From NCBI RefSeq assembly GCF_019925205.1, contig NC_083565.1, positions 22,472,241 through 22,536,240 on the forward strand: a stretch of DNA of 64,000 nucleotides, read 5' to 3'. Each line of letters begins with the position of its first letter. The first letter of the stretch is position 1. Below are positions 15,201 through 28,560 of the stretch, in pieces. The notes under the pieces are model-generated. The model worked only from the letters and a program-made list of their open reading frames with translations. It was not told the DNA's origin and made no database searches. Position numbers and translations under genes: made by a program. The stretch is from Metopolophium dirhodum. Its lineage: Eukaryota; Arthropoda; Insecta; Hemiptera; Aphididae.

Positions 15201-16767
15201 ATTGACGATTGACTCTGGTGTGTGGTCTATATTTATACAACAAGGAAGTATCTATATATCTATAATTTATCGTCGTATTAGATGATTGAGACTATAATAT
15301 TATATAGATTATTGATATAATATTATATTATATAATAATATTATTATCATCTATATATGAGATATGATGCGTGCTACCAATCCAATAAGCGTTATGTTGA
15401 CCGATTTGAAATTGCTCTATCTGCAAACAAATTACGTTGTGTAATATTTTGATTAAACCGAAACATTCGTTAATAAAAAAAAAAATATAATAATATTATT
15501 ACATCCCATCTGAAAGTAAAAACTATAATAAGCCAGTTACGGTAGATACTGGATTTCTTAGTGTATAATATTATAATAATATATCATTATGTGCGTTTGG
15601 TATTTTGAGCGTGCACAATTAAATTCAAAACCATTAGTCATATACGAATCGTTTTGGATTAATTAATTAAAAGCAATATTCGTTCGGAACGATCGTAGAA
15701 ATTAAGAATACGTTCGTAATCGATTTCATCTGTGGTACCTATACACCAAATAACCTGATATCTCGGGCCTAATAGTCTATTCGTACTATCATAATAACGA
15801 CTGTTGTATATTTTAGCTTCAAAATCAACGTATCCGAATGGCTGTCTCTCGGCAGGGTACCTACAGTGTATAATATCATGTGTGTGTAATACTGTAATAT
15901 TGTGTATACATTGAGATTATATCGCGACAGGTCCAATATACGAATATATCCAACTATAGTACTATGATAACTATACAAATATATTTGATACTTTGATAGT
16001 ATTGTATAATATATATAATATATATATTATATCTTATAAACGCAAATCGAACGTTTTCGAATTTAACCGTTTTTAGGCGTATTTAGTTCTTTTTCCAACC
16101 GCTAATAATAATTATTAGAGTTTAGATATTTTATGTGCAATCAAAATTGGTAAAATATGCATTTGGTTTATTAAAAATGTTATGCAAAGATAATGTATTT
16201 TGCAACTAAAAATGCGGAAAAATATGACACTTTGGTAGTTTGGAATGACTGCGTGGTCACAATTAACACTAAAAAAATTGGGCTTTTCCATCAGTCTTAA
16301 AAATGGTAGGTATTAGAAAATTATCGAGAAGTTTTGCAATGATATACCTACATTGTATTTCAAATTACTTTTTGCATGAGTCAAAATTAATTTGATTCAC
16401 GGAAACACATAGTAATTTTACTGTACCCATATAGTGTAGTTGTAGAGTCATCTTAAAGACCTATTATATCAAATCTAATCTAACAAAATCAATAATCAGA
16501 AGTTGCAAAAAAAAATTATGCCGGTGCATATAAATCATATAATATATAGCCATAATTATTATATTGTATTTGGCCTCTTTCTCGAACCAGATAATATTAT
16601 AAGTCATAAATGTTATTAAAATTATATTCGATCAAGAATAACAAGATCCTCCCCCATCCATATAAACACACACACATACACACATCCACACACACACATG
16701 ACGTATATAAGTAGGTAAAAGATTTTACAACAAATATGATATGTTATATCGGTAATAAATGATTACA

Positions 16768-17145
16768 AATTATAATGTGTTCCAATTTAATATAGCTTCA
16801 ATAATAATATGGTCATCTATCGGTTCTCACAATATTGTTTATGCGCAATAGAGAATCGTATACACTGAGCAGTCTCGCCAGTGGCGCAACTAGAGGGGGA
16901 AAGGGGCTTAGCACCTCCTGACTAAGATTTAGCCTCCCCAAAAATATTCCTAATTGATTTAGATATAAGCCGTCTATAAGGTTTATTTTTAATTTATAGT
17001 TGCACCTATGAGTCTCGCAGTAGTATACCGCTGATGTTTTTTTTCTTTCGTCTATCTGTTGTGCGGTCGTCGTCAGAAGTCCGTCATATTATCCGATATT
17101 TTTCCGACGAGCCGCTGGTTTTCACACCCGAAATACGGGTAAAGT
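16768..17145 (+). repeat. tandem duplication, copy A (carries a hAT MITE)
   Basis: This copy aligns by eye with 17395-17733. Shared blocks include ataataatacggtcatct-like sequence, CAGTCTCGCAGT, TTCTTTCGTC.ATCTGTTG followed by TGCGGTCGTC, GAAGTCCGT, ATCCGATAT, CCGACGAGCCGC and TTTTCACACCCG. Copy A is lengthened by a 132-bp hAT-type insertion and one extra 8-bp duplication. Substitutions are spread along it, so the duplication is old. Confidence 0.75.
16879..17010. mobile_element. 132-bp hAT-type MITE with 8-bp target-site duplication
   Basis: It begins CAGTGGCGCAACTAGA and ends TATAGTTGCACCTATG. The inverted ends match at 12 of 16 positions. It is flanked by a perfect 8-bp direct repeat, AGTCTCGC, at 16871-16878 and 17011-17018, the duplication length of hAT transposases. 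The paralogous copy at 17558-17565 has a single AGTCTCGC, the empty site. No coding capacity. Confidence 0.85.
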
Positions 17146-17394
17146 ACGCACACACACACACACACATACTACGTCGTATGGGTAGGCGAAATATTTTTAA
17201 GAATTTAGATTCTGTCCGAATGACCGTATTGTGTTATAAATTATAATGAAACTTAGGTGTGAACAATTGTAAATAATGTAAATATTTTTCATTTTGTAGA
17301 ACCACAAACTCATATGGGTTATACCCAACTAAAAGTAATAAGCCTATTGGCAATTATCTTCGTTGTTGTAACCTTAATAACAGCAAGGAAATAA

Positions 17395-17733
17395 AAAATT
17401 ATCATGTGCACCAATATATATAGCTCTAATAATAATACGGTCATCTCAGCTCTCACAATACTGTATACTATATACGCATGCGTAATCGTGAATCATAAAG
17501 ATACACACGCGCGATGTATATCATGACGTTTACACTGGGCTGCTGCTACCTATGTGCAGTCTCGCAGTTGTAGTACATATACCTATAGGTTACCTGTAGT
17601 ATATATACCTATATTATGCCACTGCTGCTATTTCTTTTCTTTCGTCCATCTGTTGTGCGGTCGTCGGAAGTCCGTTATAATATCCGATATCATTCCGACG
17701 AGCCGCGCCTTTTCACACCCGGAAGACGCGCGC
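17395..17733 (+). repeat. tandem duplication, copy B (empty hAT site, stem-loop)
   Basis: Partner of copy A at 16768-17145. It keeps a single AGTCTCGC at 17558-17565 where copy A has the hAT MITE. It contains a stem-loop at 17657-17706: GCGG-TCGTCGGAA pairs with TTCCGACGA-GCCGC with one bulge, around a 23-nt AT-rich loop. Copy A has a 3-base change that weakens the stem. A (CAG)n tract follows at 17752-17782. Confidence 0.7.
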
Positions 17734-17751
17734 GAAACGAAAACGAGCGGC

Positions 17752-17755
17752 TACT

Positions 17756-17782
<27 letters not shown>
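17752..17782 (+). repeat. (CAG)n microsatellite
   Basis: About ten CAG units just downstream of the tandem duplication. They create open frames of poly-Ser or poly-Gln that I do not regard as coding because no splice sites or codon bias support them. Confidence 0.9.
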
Positions 17783-17786
<4 letters not shown>

Positions 17787-19096
17787 GTTGCCGGGTCGTG
17801 TCCCGTCGTCGCGCTAACGAGAAACCCGACGAAATGTTATTATAATATTTTCCCGGACAGAAGTACGCCATCGCGTGTGTATAATAATATAATATACATA
17901 TATATATGTGTGTGTGTGTGTATAATGGCTATCGCACAATATACGTAATCCGTCCGCGCGCGTATATAATAATATAAATACAAATATACTCGACGGGGGT
18001 CGTGCCCGTGATCGGATCGACGATTATTATAACGCGCGCGATGTATGATCTATGATCGTGCATAATATTGCAGATTGTATGTGTATATATAGGTACGTGC
18101 GTATATTATTATTCGAGGTATATTATAATCGTTTCGACCGATTGGGGAGCCCGTCGTGGAAAATACACCGCAGAGACTATGTATTACGCGCGCGACTGTT
18201 ACATAATATGTACCAGCTGAATATAGGTGCTAGCTGAATAACCCCGAAAAAAAAATTGTGATTAATTAACTCCTTTTTGGGTGTAATTCGCCGTGGCAGC
18301 AAAATCATAATATTATATTTTAATTTTTAGCCATCCCGCGCGGCGTTGTCCGCGAGACTAGCTTGTGTTTAAATATAATATAATATTAAATTGTAGCAGT
18401 GCTGAAGCGCTCGGATCCATATATTGCATACCTGTATGCGCACATCGCGGTGATCCATAAACAGGGTGATCCGTCAAACATAATATGTACACCCCGATTT
18501 GTTCCTCGAATAATTTATTAGTTTACTTAAATTCTGATTTTTGAAAATTTTTTAATATTATACCTAGAATACCTATATAATAGGTAATAATCACTATATT
18601 TTCAAATTCTTGAGATTTGTTGTACTAGGGCGGGTTGATACTTATATAAGGAGTGTCCCATGGAGATTGAACTTCTGATTTGCAAGTTGACACTTCAACA
18701 TGGAATACATCATAATATTGTTGAATATTATGAAATATTCTCATTTCTCCGTATGAAATGTTTTATATTCTCCGGCTGGTTCTTCGACGATATTAATTAT
18801 GTTATATAATTATATGCTCGTCCGTATACTTCAAACACCAAAACGACGATTGTACACGCCGTGTATACTATAATTATGAAGTCTAAACATAAGCTAGTTA
18901 AAAAGTTAAAGTTAAGTTAATTTCTTTAATTTTATTTCCATTAACTTAATTGTACACTTGGGTAATTGATTTTTATTCAAATCCAAGTTAGGCTAGTTTA
19001 TAAATAATTAAATAATTAAATAATTATTGAAGTTGCATATTGCATAAACATTCACTTTTTATTATTTTAAACCTTATTACTAACTTATTTATATAT

Positions 19097-19285
19097 TAAA
19101 ACCATAGTACGCTGCTCGATATTTTCCTCTCCAAGGAAAATCTACGAATCATCATAATTAATATGTTTTTGTTAATAAGGAACCATGACCACTAAAACGT
19201 CTATTTTGGAAAATCGGTTAAAAAAATAAAATATCTGTACCAGACCAAAAAACATATTTATGAAAAAAAAAAATAAATAACTTAA
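19097..19285 (+). repeat. interspersed repeat family R1, copy 1
   Basis: It shares ordered blocks with 31655-31890 and 50690-50850: CTGCTCGATATTTTCCTC, GAAAATCTACGAATCAT, ATATGTTTTTGTTA, AAAATCGGTTA, AAATAAAATATCTGTACC and CCAAAAAACATATTTATG. No ORF or terminal repeats are apparent. It is probably a non-autonomous element or LINE/LTR fragment of unknown class. Confidence 0.65.
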
Positions 19286-19844
19286 ATCAATAAGTTAATA
19301 TTGTAAGATTCGCCCTATAACTTTTAACTATTAACCGAGTTAAAAAAAAATTAGGATATGGAAATTTTTTTAAATTTTTTCTATATCAACCTAACTCTAC
19401 TCGATTCAAAATTATCATTATCTTTCCTAGGCTTGACTATTATATATTATTATTGGTACTTGTATACTGAGCGCACATAATATGGTTACGACCTTAACGC
19501 GTACTATATAATATTTTATATACGTCTATGATGTTTATAATGTATAATATCATATTATATTATACTATATAGGTACCTACGAGCGTATAATATTATAAAG
19601 ACGACGACGACCGATCTCTTACGAAATATCATAATATATACCGACGAGCTATATATTATAGGTAACCTACCTATCCTAATGTCTGCGGCGTCCGTTCGGG
19701 TCTTGAACTTTTCCCGAACGCATTCGGAATATTGAAATAACATTTTCGTGATTGTATTTGTTGTATCTCGGCGGTCGTGTGCTGTCGCGGCGTTTTTTAT
19801 TTTAATTTTCGTATATTTTCTCGTCCGAATCCGCGACGAAACGT

Positions 19845-19859
19845 CCCCCCCCCCCCCCC
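19845..19859 (+). repeat. poly-C tract
   Basis: Fifteen C residues in a row (GTCCCC...CCCG), with a poly-Gly open frame on the opposite strand. I see no function. Confidence 0.9.
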
Positions 19860-22148
19860 GTACACCACAACCGTCCGAATAATAATAATATGCACGCCGT
19901 AATCCGTGACAAATTCGTATAATATGGTAATCGACCGTGAAATAATGTAAAACATTTAGGTACGCATGATCAAAGCGATTTCTTTCCATGTGTGGAACTT
20001 TCTTCGCCGCGTCCCGTAATCCGTATTGGTAGGTAGGTAGGTATATCATCACATTATTATTATTATTATTATTATTCGTTAAATAATAATATAAAATACC
20101 AAACCTAAACGCGGTCGGTTATGCCTATCGGCCATCTGTTTAACATAATATTATAATATTATTATGTCACCTGATCGAATAACTGCATATTATTATGATG
20201 TTTTTAATATTAATTGCCTACTATTTATTATAATATATAGTCATTGCCACCATTTACGATACAATATATAGTATTATAGTGAATTTTAGATATAATATAC
20301 ATCTACATTAGCACCTCCATATATATTTTAGAAAATCCCTAATGTAACGGACCTATATCGTCGGCATTCCGAGGATTCTGTATAATAATAATAATAATAA
20401 TATAATATTATTACCCAGCAATGTATATTATTATTAATTTTTTAATAAAAATATCGGACTGTGTTTTATTATATTTTATTTTCATTTTACGCGAAGCGGA
20501 TATCATGTTAGTAACACTTTAGAGTTTATTACGTCACGGTAAATTATCTGTTGTAAAGCTATATACAACAGACGCGTACTACACTAGTAGAAATAATAAA
20601 TCATCAAGCACATACCAATTATGACAATTATTGGTTTATACCGTGCGCGGGCTGTGTATAGAATAAAATTGCCGTACATATTATACAGCGAGAATGAGAA
20701 AAAATATTAACCAACTTTGAAGTACCGACGTGAATTTATCGAGGTGACTTAAGATAAAATACATACATAATAATAATATAATATTATAACCTCTGTTCAA
20801 ATTACATTCGAATTTGTTTTAATATCGGTGTGCGCCTATATAGCACCTATATAATACTTATATACAATAGGTACGTGTTGTTTATGTGCGACATGTATAT
20901 ATATATAGTATATACTATGTATATGGATTTGTTCAAAGTTTTTTTTTTGCCATACGATGATGCAACAAATAATATGTTTTGTGTTTGAAGAGCAGTACTT
21001 AAACGTCAACTATTCTAATCATTGATGGAATTTTCCACACTTGACCCTCTACAAATACGTTTCTGAAGATTCGAATCGTTACGTAAGCTAAAAATATTCG
21101 AATCCTGATTATATTATTTTGTACGTATACTACAAATACACCTCGTCCAATATATATACATGCATAAACGGTACTCCAGACGTTCAATGCGACGCGGATC
21201 GAATAAAAAAAAATCTTGTACACTAATGCAATTTAAGTCGGTGCAATTTGTAATGATTCATTATTCATTCAATACGGTATATTATTGCTGAATCATAATT
21301 ACGAACGATTTATATTGTCACATCGAACGTTTTACACTCGTTCGTTCTCGCGGCCAAAATCGTTATCGACATCGTATCGTAGGCACCTATATATGTATAA
21401 ATTATAAATATATGTATATACTTATAAATGTTTATATTACATATATATTATCATGTCGGAATTCACCAGCTCACGTGAGATAATTCTTACAAGAGTTCAA
21501 CCCTTAATTATTACATTCGTATCTTCCGGATAACACGTCGTCGTATTCACGCAGTCTCGCATGGGTACAATAATTATAGTATATTATAATAGTTTGATTA
21601 AAAAAATAAAAACTTGAATTTTTTTATATAAATATGCACGCGAACTTGTAGAATTTATGAAAAAAAAGGTAAACATAAAATATTGTGACACAATAATAAT
21701 ATTAATCACTCGTTTATTATTGAGTACGCGTCGTCCATTAAACGTGTGTATAATATATCTATATTAATAATGATGTAATAAATATTAATACGCGATCAAT
21801 AAATGCAACAAAAATTGTTGGCTATAAAACGGTCGTAAATAGCGCACGTATAAGAACAACATATATATACGTGTGTATAGGTATATACGATGTGACAAAC
21901 GTTCAAACACCTGCAACATAGGTAGGTACTTGGCCAGCAGAGAGAACATTATTATATAAAAGCCAATATTTCTATAGCCGTCAACGCTGCAGAATCTGAC
22001 CTTGTCTTTTCTCGAACATAATAAAAATATTAATTTATCATTTCAAATCGCGTGAAATTTACTCTTGAATTTTATTATATTTATACACGGTAAAACATGT
22101 AATATCCACGTTAATAATTTATTTTCATATTTTTTTTTCTCTTTACAG

Positions 22149-22213
22149 CGTTCAAACGTCACGAATGTCTACACCACCATTGCTTGCCAACGCCTAGTTA
22201 CGGATTTTCTAAG
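22149..22213 (+). CDS. dysf: dysfusion/NPAS4-type bHLH-PAS gene, internal exon (linker between bHLH and PAS-A)
   Basis: A 65-bp internal exon. It is preceded by a strong polypyrimidine tract and AG acceptor (ttttctctttacag) and followed by a consensus donor (AAG|gtaagaa). It starts with the last two bases of a split codon (nCG), then has 21 codons reading FKRHECLHHHCLPTPSYGFSK up to the final K (22151-22213), and ends in phase 0. The protein would be a nuclear DNA-binding transcription factor that partners Tango/ARNT; in Drosophila, dysfusion acts in tracheal fusion cells and leg joints (family knowledge). The exon encodes the stretch between the bHLH domain and the first PAS repeat. Alone it is too short to name. 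The call rests on splicing in frame to the PAS-A exon at 52571, which gives FSK-SLSGFLMM, the layout expected just upstream of PAS-A in this family. I find no bHLH exon upstream in the window, so it probably lies before position 1. Confidence 0.82.
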
Positions 22214-23377
22214 GTAAGAACATTTACACAGTTATATTAAGTACCTACGCGGTCGTTGTCTCAACGCTGCAGTGTCGTCGAGAGGATCATCGGAGCCAAT
22301 AGTCCGGGTTCGATTAATGATGTTTAAATGATGTAAAAAAAATGAGATTATATTATGATTATATTTTTAAAAATTTAAACAAAAATAGAGAGTTATTCAT
22401 ATACATAAATTAATTAAATTTAAAAAAAATTTTATCATTTTAATTATATCCCCGATGCTGCAGCGTAATATGTGCACAAACATAGTTTTTTTAAATAGCG
22501 TTTTCTGGTGCGTCCGCTTCTTTGGCCAGGTCTCTGATGATTATCTATCCATAGAACCCTTTAATATATATATATTTTTTTTATTATTTAATTAATAACG
22601 CCAACGTAAGTACTTAATGATGTTTTTACAATGTTACAAATTACGATAAAACCATTTAATTATAATATACTCATTAGTCATTAAAGTCATTATACTTATA
22701 TGGGGAAAAATATTTACAAAAAAATCGTTCGGTACAGACAGTTAATGTACTTAGTGACATGCGCAGTGACTATCGTGGCATGCGTAAACACTTATATTAG
22801 GTATTTTATAAAGTCACTTCTATAACACTATATGTATAATATGGTTATGGTATGTCGAAACTGAACTTTAACGGTGACGATAAGCCGTACGGGTCTTATT
22901 ATAATAATATTATATCGAAACGATAATATCCTCACTGGTGTGATACATACGATATATAGTCCATAGTATACGCTTAGCGATTATTCTATATATAAATATC
23001 AATGTATTATTCGCATTTCGTGCGCACAACGACCGTTTAACGTACGACGGGGTTATGCGTTCCTATAATAATATTATACTGCTGCGGCGGAGACTTATAC
23101 CGTGCGGGGCGGCTTTTCAAATCGCACCATTATATTATTTTATACCGTATTTAAATACCGGTAGTTCCGAGTGCCGGTGACATATCGGTAAATCGGATCG
23201 TTATACGGCGCGTACTATGTACTCGCGACATAATAATATACATATAATGTACCCATTTTATACTAAGTCCATATCTCTCGCCGTGTAGTGGGTGTGTGTC
23301 CCACAAACACACTGCGGCGGGCAACCGGTGGTTGTCGGACACTTTCTCATGACCTCGCGCGCGTTCGCACACATGTC

Positions 23378-23385
<8 letters not shown>

Positions 23386-23437
<52 letters not shown>

Positions 23438-23468
23438 TGTGTTAGTGCCAGTGTGTGAGTGTGTGTGT
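23386..23468 (+). repeat. (GT)n microsatellite with imperfect tail
   Basis: Pure GT to about 23434, then interrupted GTGAGTGTGTTAGTG variants to about 23468. It sits in a locally GC-rich area (23040-23600) and causes the poly-Cys-Val and poly-His-Thr frames. Confidence 0.9.
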
Positions 23469-26400
23469 TGCGAGCGCCCACACGCGCCCCGGTCGTGATC
23501 GAGTCCGAAAACGCGGGAGCCGCAGCGAGAAGGATCGCGTGCTCCGGTCGTGAACGGGACCGGCCGCAGCCGTCATCTTCGTCATCGCGCGGAGGCATAA
23601 CAGTATAATAATAATAATAATAATACTAATAATAGTGATAATAATAATAAAACATAAATAAATAAACAATAATACAATTATTACTATAACTGATACTTTA
23701 TTATATACCTATACATATTATTATAATACGCGATGCACCGCCGCCGTCGTCGTGCCCGACACCTTATCATTATCCATCGTTTTTTGGACGTCGTCGTCGC
23801 CGTCGTCATCGTCGTCTTCGTCTTCAGTTTTATTTTTTTTTTCGTTCCCACGATGATATATTATAGGTAGGCACTTACAACACATACAGCATACCCGCAG
23901 TGTTGTGTGTACATGGTAATCGTGTAAACATAATATTATTATATTATTCCTATTCCGATTGGTGTAAAAAAACGGATGGGAATACAAAAAAGTAGCTCGA
24001 TTCAAATACCGTCACTGCACGAGGAGGCGTACCCACCTTCCTATGATAACGACTTGTAATGTTTTAATTTATTTCAACTATCCATAATATAATATGTACG
24101 GCAGTGTGTTCAGTGTTCACGCTCCGAGGAAAGTGCAGCGCCACTTAATTTTTCAGACGGTTAAAATAGCATAATATAATAGATATATGGAAATGGGCTA
24201 TTATAATTACTATACTGATTGTAATTACAGAAATAGAGGAATACGATTTTGTTAAATATATGTAATCGTACGCATTGTGAAATATTATTTCTTTTATATA
24301 TAAAAGTTTTTTAGCATCACATTACAATGTGGTCAAATTATAAAATAATTGTATGAGTACCTAACTTATAAAGTTTTTTAAGTTTTCTGACATTAAATCA
24401 TCCAAACTTAGGTATATAAATTAGCATTTTTAACATATTATTTTATTCTTTATCAGATAATACTGATAATATAATACAGTAAGATTACTAATTTTTCACT
24501 AGGTATACAATAATTATGTCAGCCACTTATCAAAACTTTAGTATAATACTATCTTTAGTCCAATCCAAAATGTTTTATAATAATGGTATAATTTCCACAT
24601 TAATTTATAGGTACCTATTCATTTTACCTATTCTTATTTCAGCATTTTCCGATTGTCCATTTAATTTAAAATTAAGACATACACCTAGTAATTCAAATGT
24701 TTTTCATACAATTTAAACATTACAAATTATAGTTTATATTATTGTCCTTTTTATTTACAACAGTCACAATAATTTATGGTTATAAATTATAAATACGTAC
24801 GTATCCATAAATACACTATCTTTAATCATCGTGTTCGCAGTTGTTTGGTATATTAATAATATTATATCCATGAATTTTTATTTTACAATTTAATTACACG
24901 GTATGCATGGTAAAATAAGTCCATGAAACAGGAAAGTACATACCTTCTGAAAAAAATTATTACAGACAAACCCCAAAAATTATATTTCGATTGAAGGTCA
25001 CTTGGCCAAAATATTCAGAATCTTAGGTAACACCTGACTCCTATTGTACCTTATATACGTACCATACCTATACGTACATGCCCATAAATTCATTAATGGT
25101 TGGGGCGGATTGTTTGTTCAACTGGTGCGGCGGCGGTACATAAAAAACACACAAACCGCCTCGAGACCCATCGCCGCCGTCGTGTGTACATTAATTGTTC
25201 GTTTGAATTACTTTACGATATTACTACGTTTCTTTTTCTTATTATTGATTGCGATTACGCGATAACGTGAAGGGTTTTTTTACGATCACGGTCGAGTTGT
25301 GTAGAATTTTTAGCGGTCAAAATTTTTATAAACTCCTTCCGGTAAAAAAAAAAAAAAAAAACAATAATCTCTAAGATTCCCAGCACATAATTATTAAAAT
25401 TCACTAATATTAAATTTCGAACTCTCCCCGTGAAAATGCATACCGGTTTCCCAAACAACTATTCTGTGCAGTGTTTATGTAGGTATATATAATAATATTA
25501 TTGTTATATGTTTGTATTTTATTATGTTGAGGAATACACTCTAATATTGACAGTATTGCGGTTATATATTAGTATTACTAATACTAATACTAATAATACT
25601 AATATTCAAATTCAAATTCCCTGGATATTCTTAATTATGTAATTTAATTATGTAGCTAATTAATCACATTCAATTATACAAAATATATACATTTTACCTA
25701 CGTCACGTTTTCAGAAAATATGCATTTTCAACGCTGCAACGTTTAAAATATCATCTGGAAATTTGAATATACGCTTGGTGAGTATAGGTTTTCCACTATT
25801 ACGAGTTACAGTTATAATCTCCTAACTATATACGTCTATATACACATATATATTCGTGGACTATAATAGTTATAACTACCACTTACTATAATAATATATA
25901 TGGGCATATTCCGCAATGTACACAAAGTGAACCATGTACACGGACCAATAGCATGATCGATTTTAAAAATAAGTAGCTAATTTTATTCTTAATATATTAT
26001 TATATTATGAACTACAGGCGTCTCACAATTAAAATTATATTCCCACGAGTTCTGAAATCGATACAATCGCCAAACAATTATTAGGTATAGAAAAAAACGA
26101 AAACGAAGAAGGAAATACCCTTTAATTATTATACACGGTCAACGGTATTGATTATTCAGACTTAAAAATTTAAAATAAACAACAAATGGACGTCTTGTCT
26201 CGAAATATTTTTTAAACGCATAATATGAATAATAATAATATAATATTATGCATATTATTATTTCCATTATAATATTACGAGTTCAGTGTATATATATTAT
26301 ATATATAGATCAACGTGTTAACGTCAAATCTGACCTAAATGTAGTCGTTTAAACGGACAAATACACATCGACAGATATTATTATTTTTCAATCATGCTAA

Positions 26401-27465
26401 TGAACACGTTTTAAAACGCGATACGATTACAAACTGTCTCATACAAAATAAAATATAATATCTCGATACGTTTTATATAATATTATATAGGTGCACGCAC
26501 TATAGGTTCTTTAAACGTCAATATTATTGTATGCATTTTTGAAACAATGCACTATCGGGTCGGGTATTATAATATTATTATGTATGTGAAATGCGGTTCG
26601 CAGGGGTCACGAACGAAAAGGGCAGCTAATTAAAGTCATTATACGACTTGACGTACATGGCCAAATGAACATAAACAATACGACATTTGTCTTTGAAACG
26701 TAGGTACGTCCTATCCTTGCAGGTACTCGAAGCTATATTATTATATTATCTGGGATCTTTAATTTGTTTGCGTTTTTGTTTCACGGTGAATTTTTTTTTT
26801 CTCCATTATTCGCACACTTTGATTACAAATTTTTACTCTACGCCGCACTAAACGTACGTGCGCGTTATAAATAGCGCTCGTAAACGTCGCATAGGCTCGC
26901 ACTCGACCTTTGTATAGTTAGGTATAGGTAGGTATCTATTATATATTATAGTTGCAGCCTATTACGGTAATAATATAATATGTGCTCATAATATTGTTAA
27001 ATAAACGAACCGTAAACATTTCTGATCGTCCCATTGTTATATCACGCGACTTACCATTGCGAGTTGTACAGGTACGTTTTTAATTTCAAATGTCAAGGCG
27101 GCAAAATAATCGCGAGATGCGTCTGACCCGGATTGTGAGTCGCGGATGTCACCCCACTGCGGTAAAAAATAAAAAATGATGTATTATAAAAAATACAACG
27201 ATCGTTGCCGAATAAAAATGATCATATCTCGAGCTCGTTTGAAATATAATAGTTAGGTACATACTCATTTATTATTATAGGTATGTGTTTAATGTGTATG
27301 TTTATGTGTGTGTGTATATTTCACGGTTTCATCGAACTCATATTACAATAACATTAATAATATTATTATTTATTAACATTGTAACTGCACACTGAACCGC
27401 ACTCGATCTGTACAGGTAACACACGCACATATTATATCATTACACACACATGCACACATCATTGG

Positions 27466-28079
27466 TACAGGGTGATAGTTTATCGTGAACAAAATATCTC
27501 GCCTGAGAAATTGAGAAATCTTATCTCATTAGTTTTCAGAACAATGCCGATAGATAGTGATCGTAGAAAAATGCGAAACAGTAATAATTAGAGCTGTGCA
27601 ATGAAAGTTCGAAAAAATGCATAATAAATCCCCATGAAAAACCTTATGAGAGCATTAATACTCCTCAAATAGTTGAGATCTGTTATTTAAAAAATATAAA
27701 TCATCTGAGAGTAAAATTTAAAAATATCGAAAAAAATAATAAAAATTTGACATAAAAAGACAAAAAATGCAAAAAAATAGTGGGATAAGAGTTTCAGAAT
27801 TTAATTTATTTTAGTACCATACTTACCAATAATTCCTAAGAAGCTATGTTCAGGTCATACGGTATTACAGTATAAGCTGAAAATAATAGATTTTTCGACA
27901 AGTTCATAGTTTTAGTAAAATAATATAGGAATATACTAATAACGATAAAACTAATATAGAAACGTTGAGATAAAAAATAATATTTAAAAATCGTATTTCC
28001 TTATGTATGGACTATAGTCACCTACTAGCTAGTAGCTATACCTATTATTATATAGTTCACGACAAAGAATCACCCTATA
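27466..28079. mobile_element. 614-bp MITE with TACAGGGTGAT-type inverted ends (Tc1/mariner-like)
   Basis: The left end reads TACAGGGTGATAGTTTATCG followed by TGAACA. The right end, reverse-complemented, reads TATAGGGTGATTCTTTGTCG followed by TGAACTA. The two agree over about 27 bp with one gap. TA at both outer edges fits the TA target of the Tc1/mariner superfamily. The interior is AT-rich with no transposase frame. Similar solitary ends (ACAGGGTG...) occur at about 18464, 36316 and 56914. Confidence 0.7.
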
Positions 28080-28199
28080 TACTACACGTATATCGCGTAC
28101 AACACGCGTATATAATATTATTATTATGTCCTACTGCCAGACGGACGAGGTTATTTATTTATTTTTCCTTAACCCCCAGTCTTTTACACGATGAGCTGC

Positions 28200-28560
28200 G
28201 CGTATTCGTCCGGTCGGCTCGTCGTCGTCGGGTAGAACCACTTTGCGCCACCGCCGCCGCCGACGTCTTTACACGCCGATATATCACGCGGCGGGTGACG
28301 GAGACGACGCTCACGTTTGCATTTCACAATAATAATAATAATAATAATAATATAATGGTAGCCGGGTGCAATATTATTATTAATATAATATTATTATCAT
28401 ATAATATACAAAACGTTGCCGCGCGCGACCAACGACCTGCCGAGCGCCGTCTCGCGTATTCCCGCGCGGACGGCGGCGACGGGCGACGTGTCGGCGCGAT
28501 TTATCGTCTGCCGCCGCCGCCGCCGCTCGAACTGGGCTACGTCCAATAAATGAAATGTGC
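28200..28560. other. CpG-dense patch
   Basis: GC-rich sequence such as CGCCACCGCCGCCGCCGACG and GGACGGCGGCGACGGGCGAC, flanked by (AAT)n runs and split by an AT-rich palindromic block. A 180-codon open frame crosses it but has microsatellite composition and no splice context, so I do not call it coding. Confidence 0.4.

Larger units (their letters stand above)
1..22148 (+). other. upstream intron (or 5' region) of the dysf gene, incomplete
   Basis: Everything before the acceptor at 22148 is non-coding as far as I can see. The exon at 22149 begins in mid-codon, so a coding exon must lie upstream. I looked for a bHLH exon (basic region, INAEI..LR, RLS.L) and did not recognise one, so most or all of this stretch is probably intron. 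It holds AT-rich palindromes, microsatellites, Helitron and LINE remnants (4.5-6.2 kb) and the tandem duplication with a hAT MITE (16.8-17.7 kb). The 300-bp-plus stretches 1-4460, 6210-16767 and 17734-22148 show no other features apart from simple repeats and the CpG-dense patch at 8540-9010. Confidence 0.6.

Noticed and set aside
19555..20052. 165-codon open frame on the minus strand
   Set aside because: It contains poly-Gly from a poly-C run and palindrome-derived Tyr/Ile stretches, with no homology that I recognise.
28007..28549. 180-codon open frame on the plus strand
   Set aside because: It starts inside the right end of a MITE and runs through (AAT)n and GC-rich repeats; it contains a poly-Asn run and no domain.
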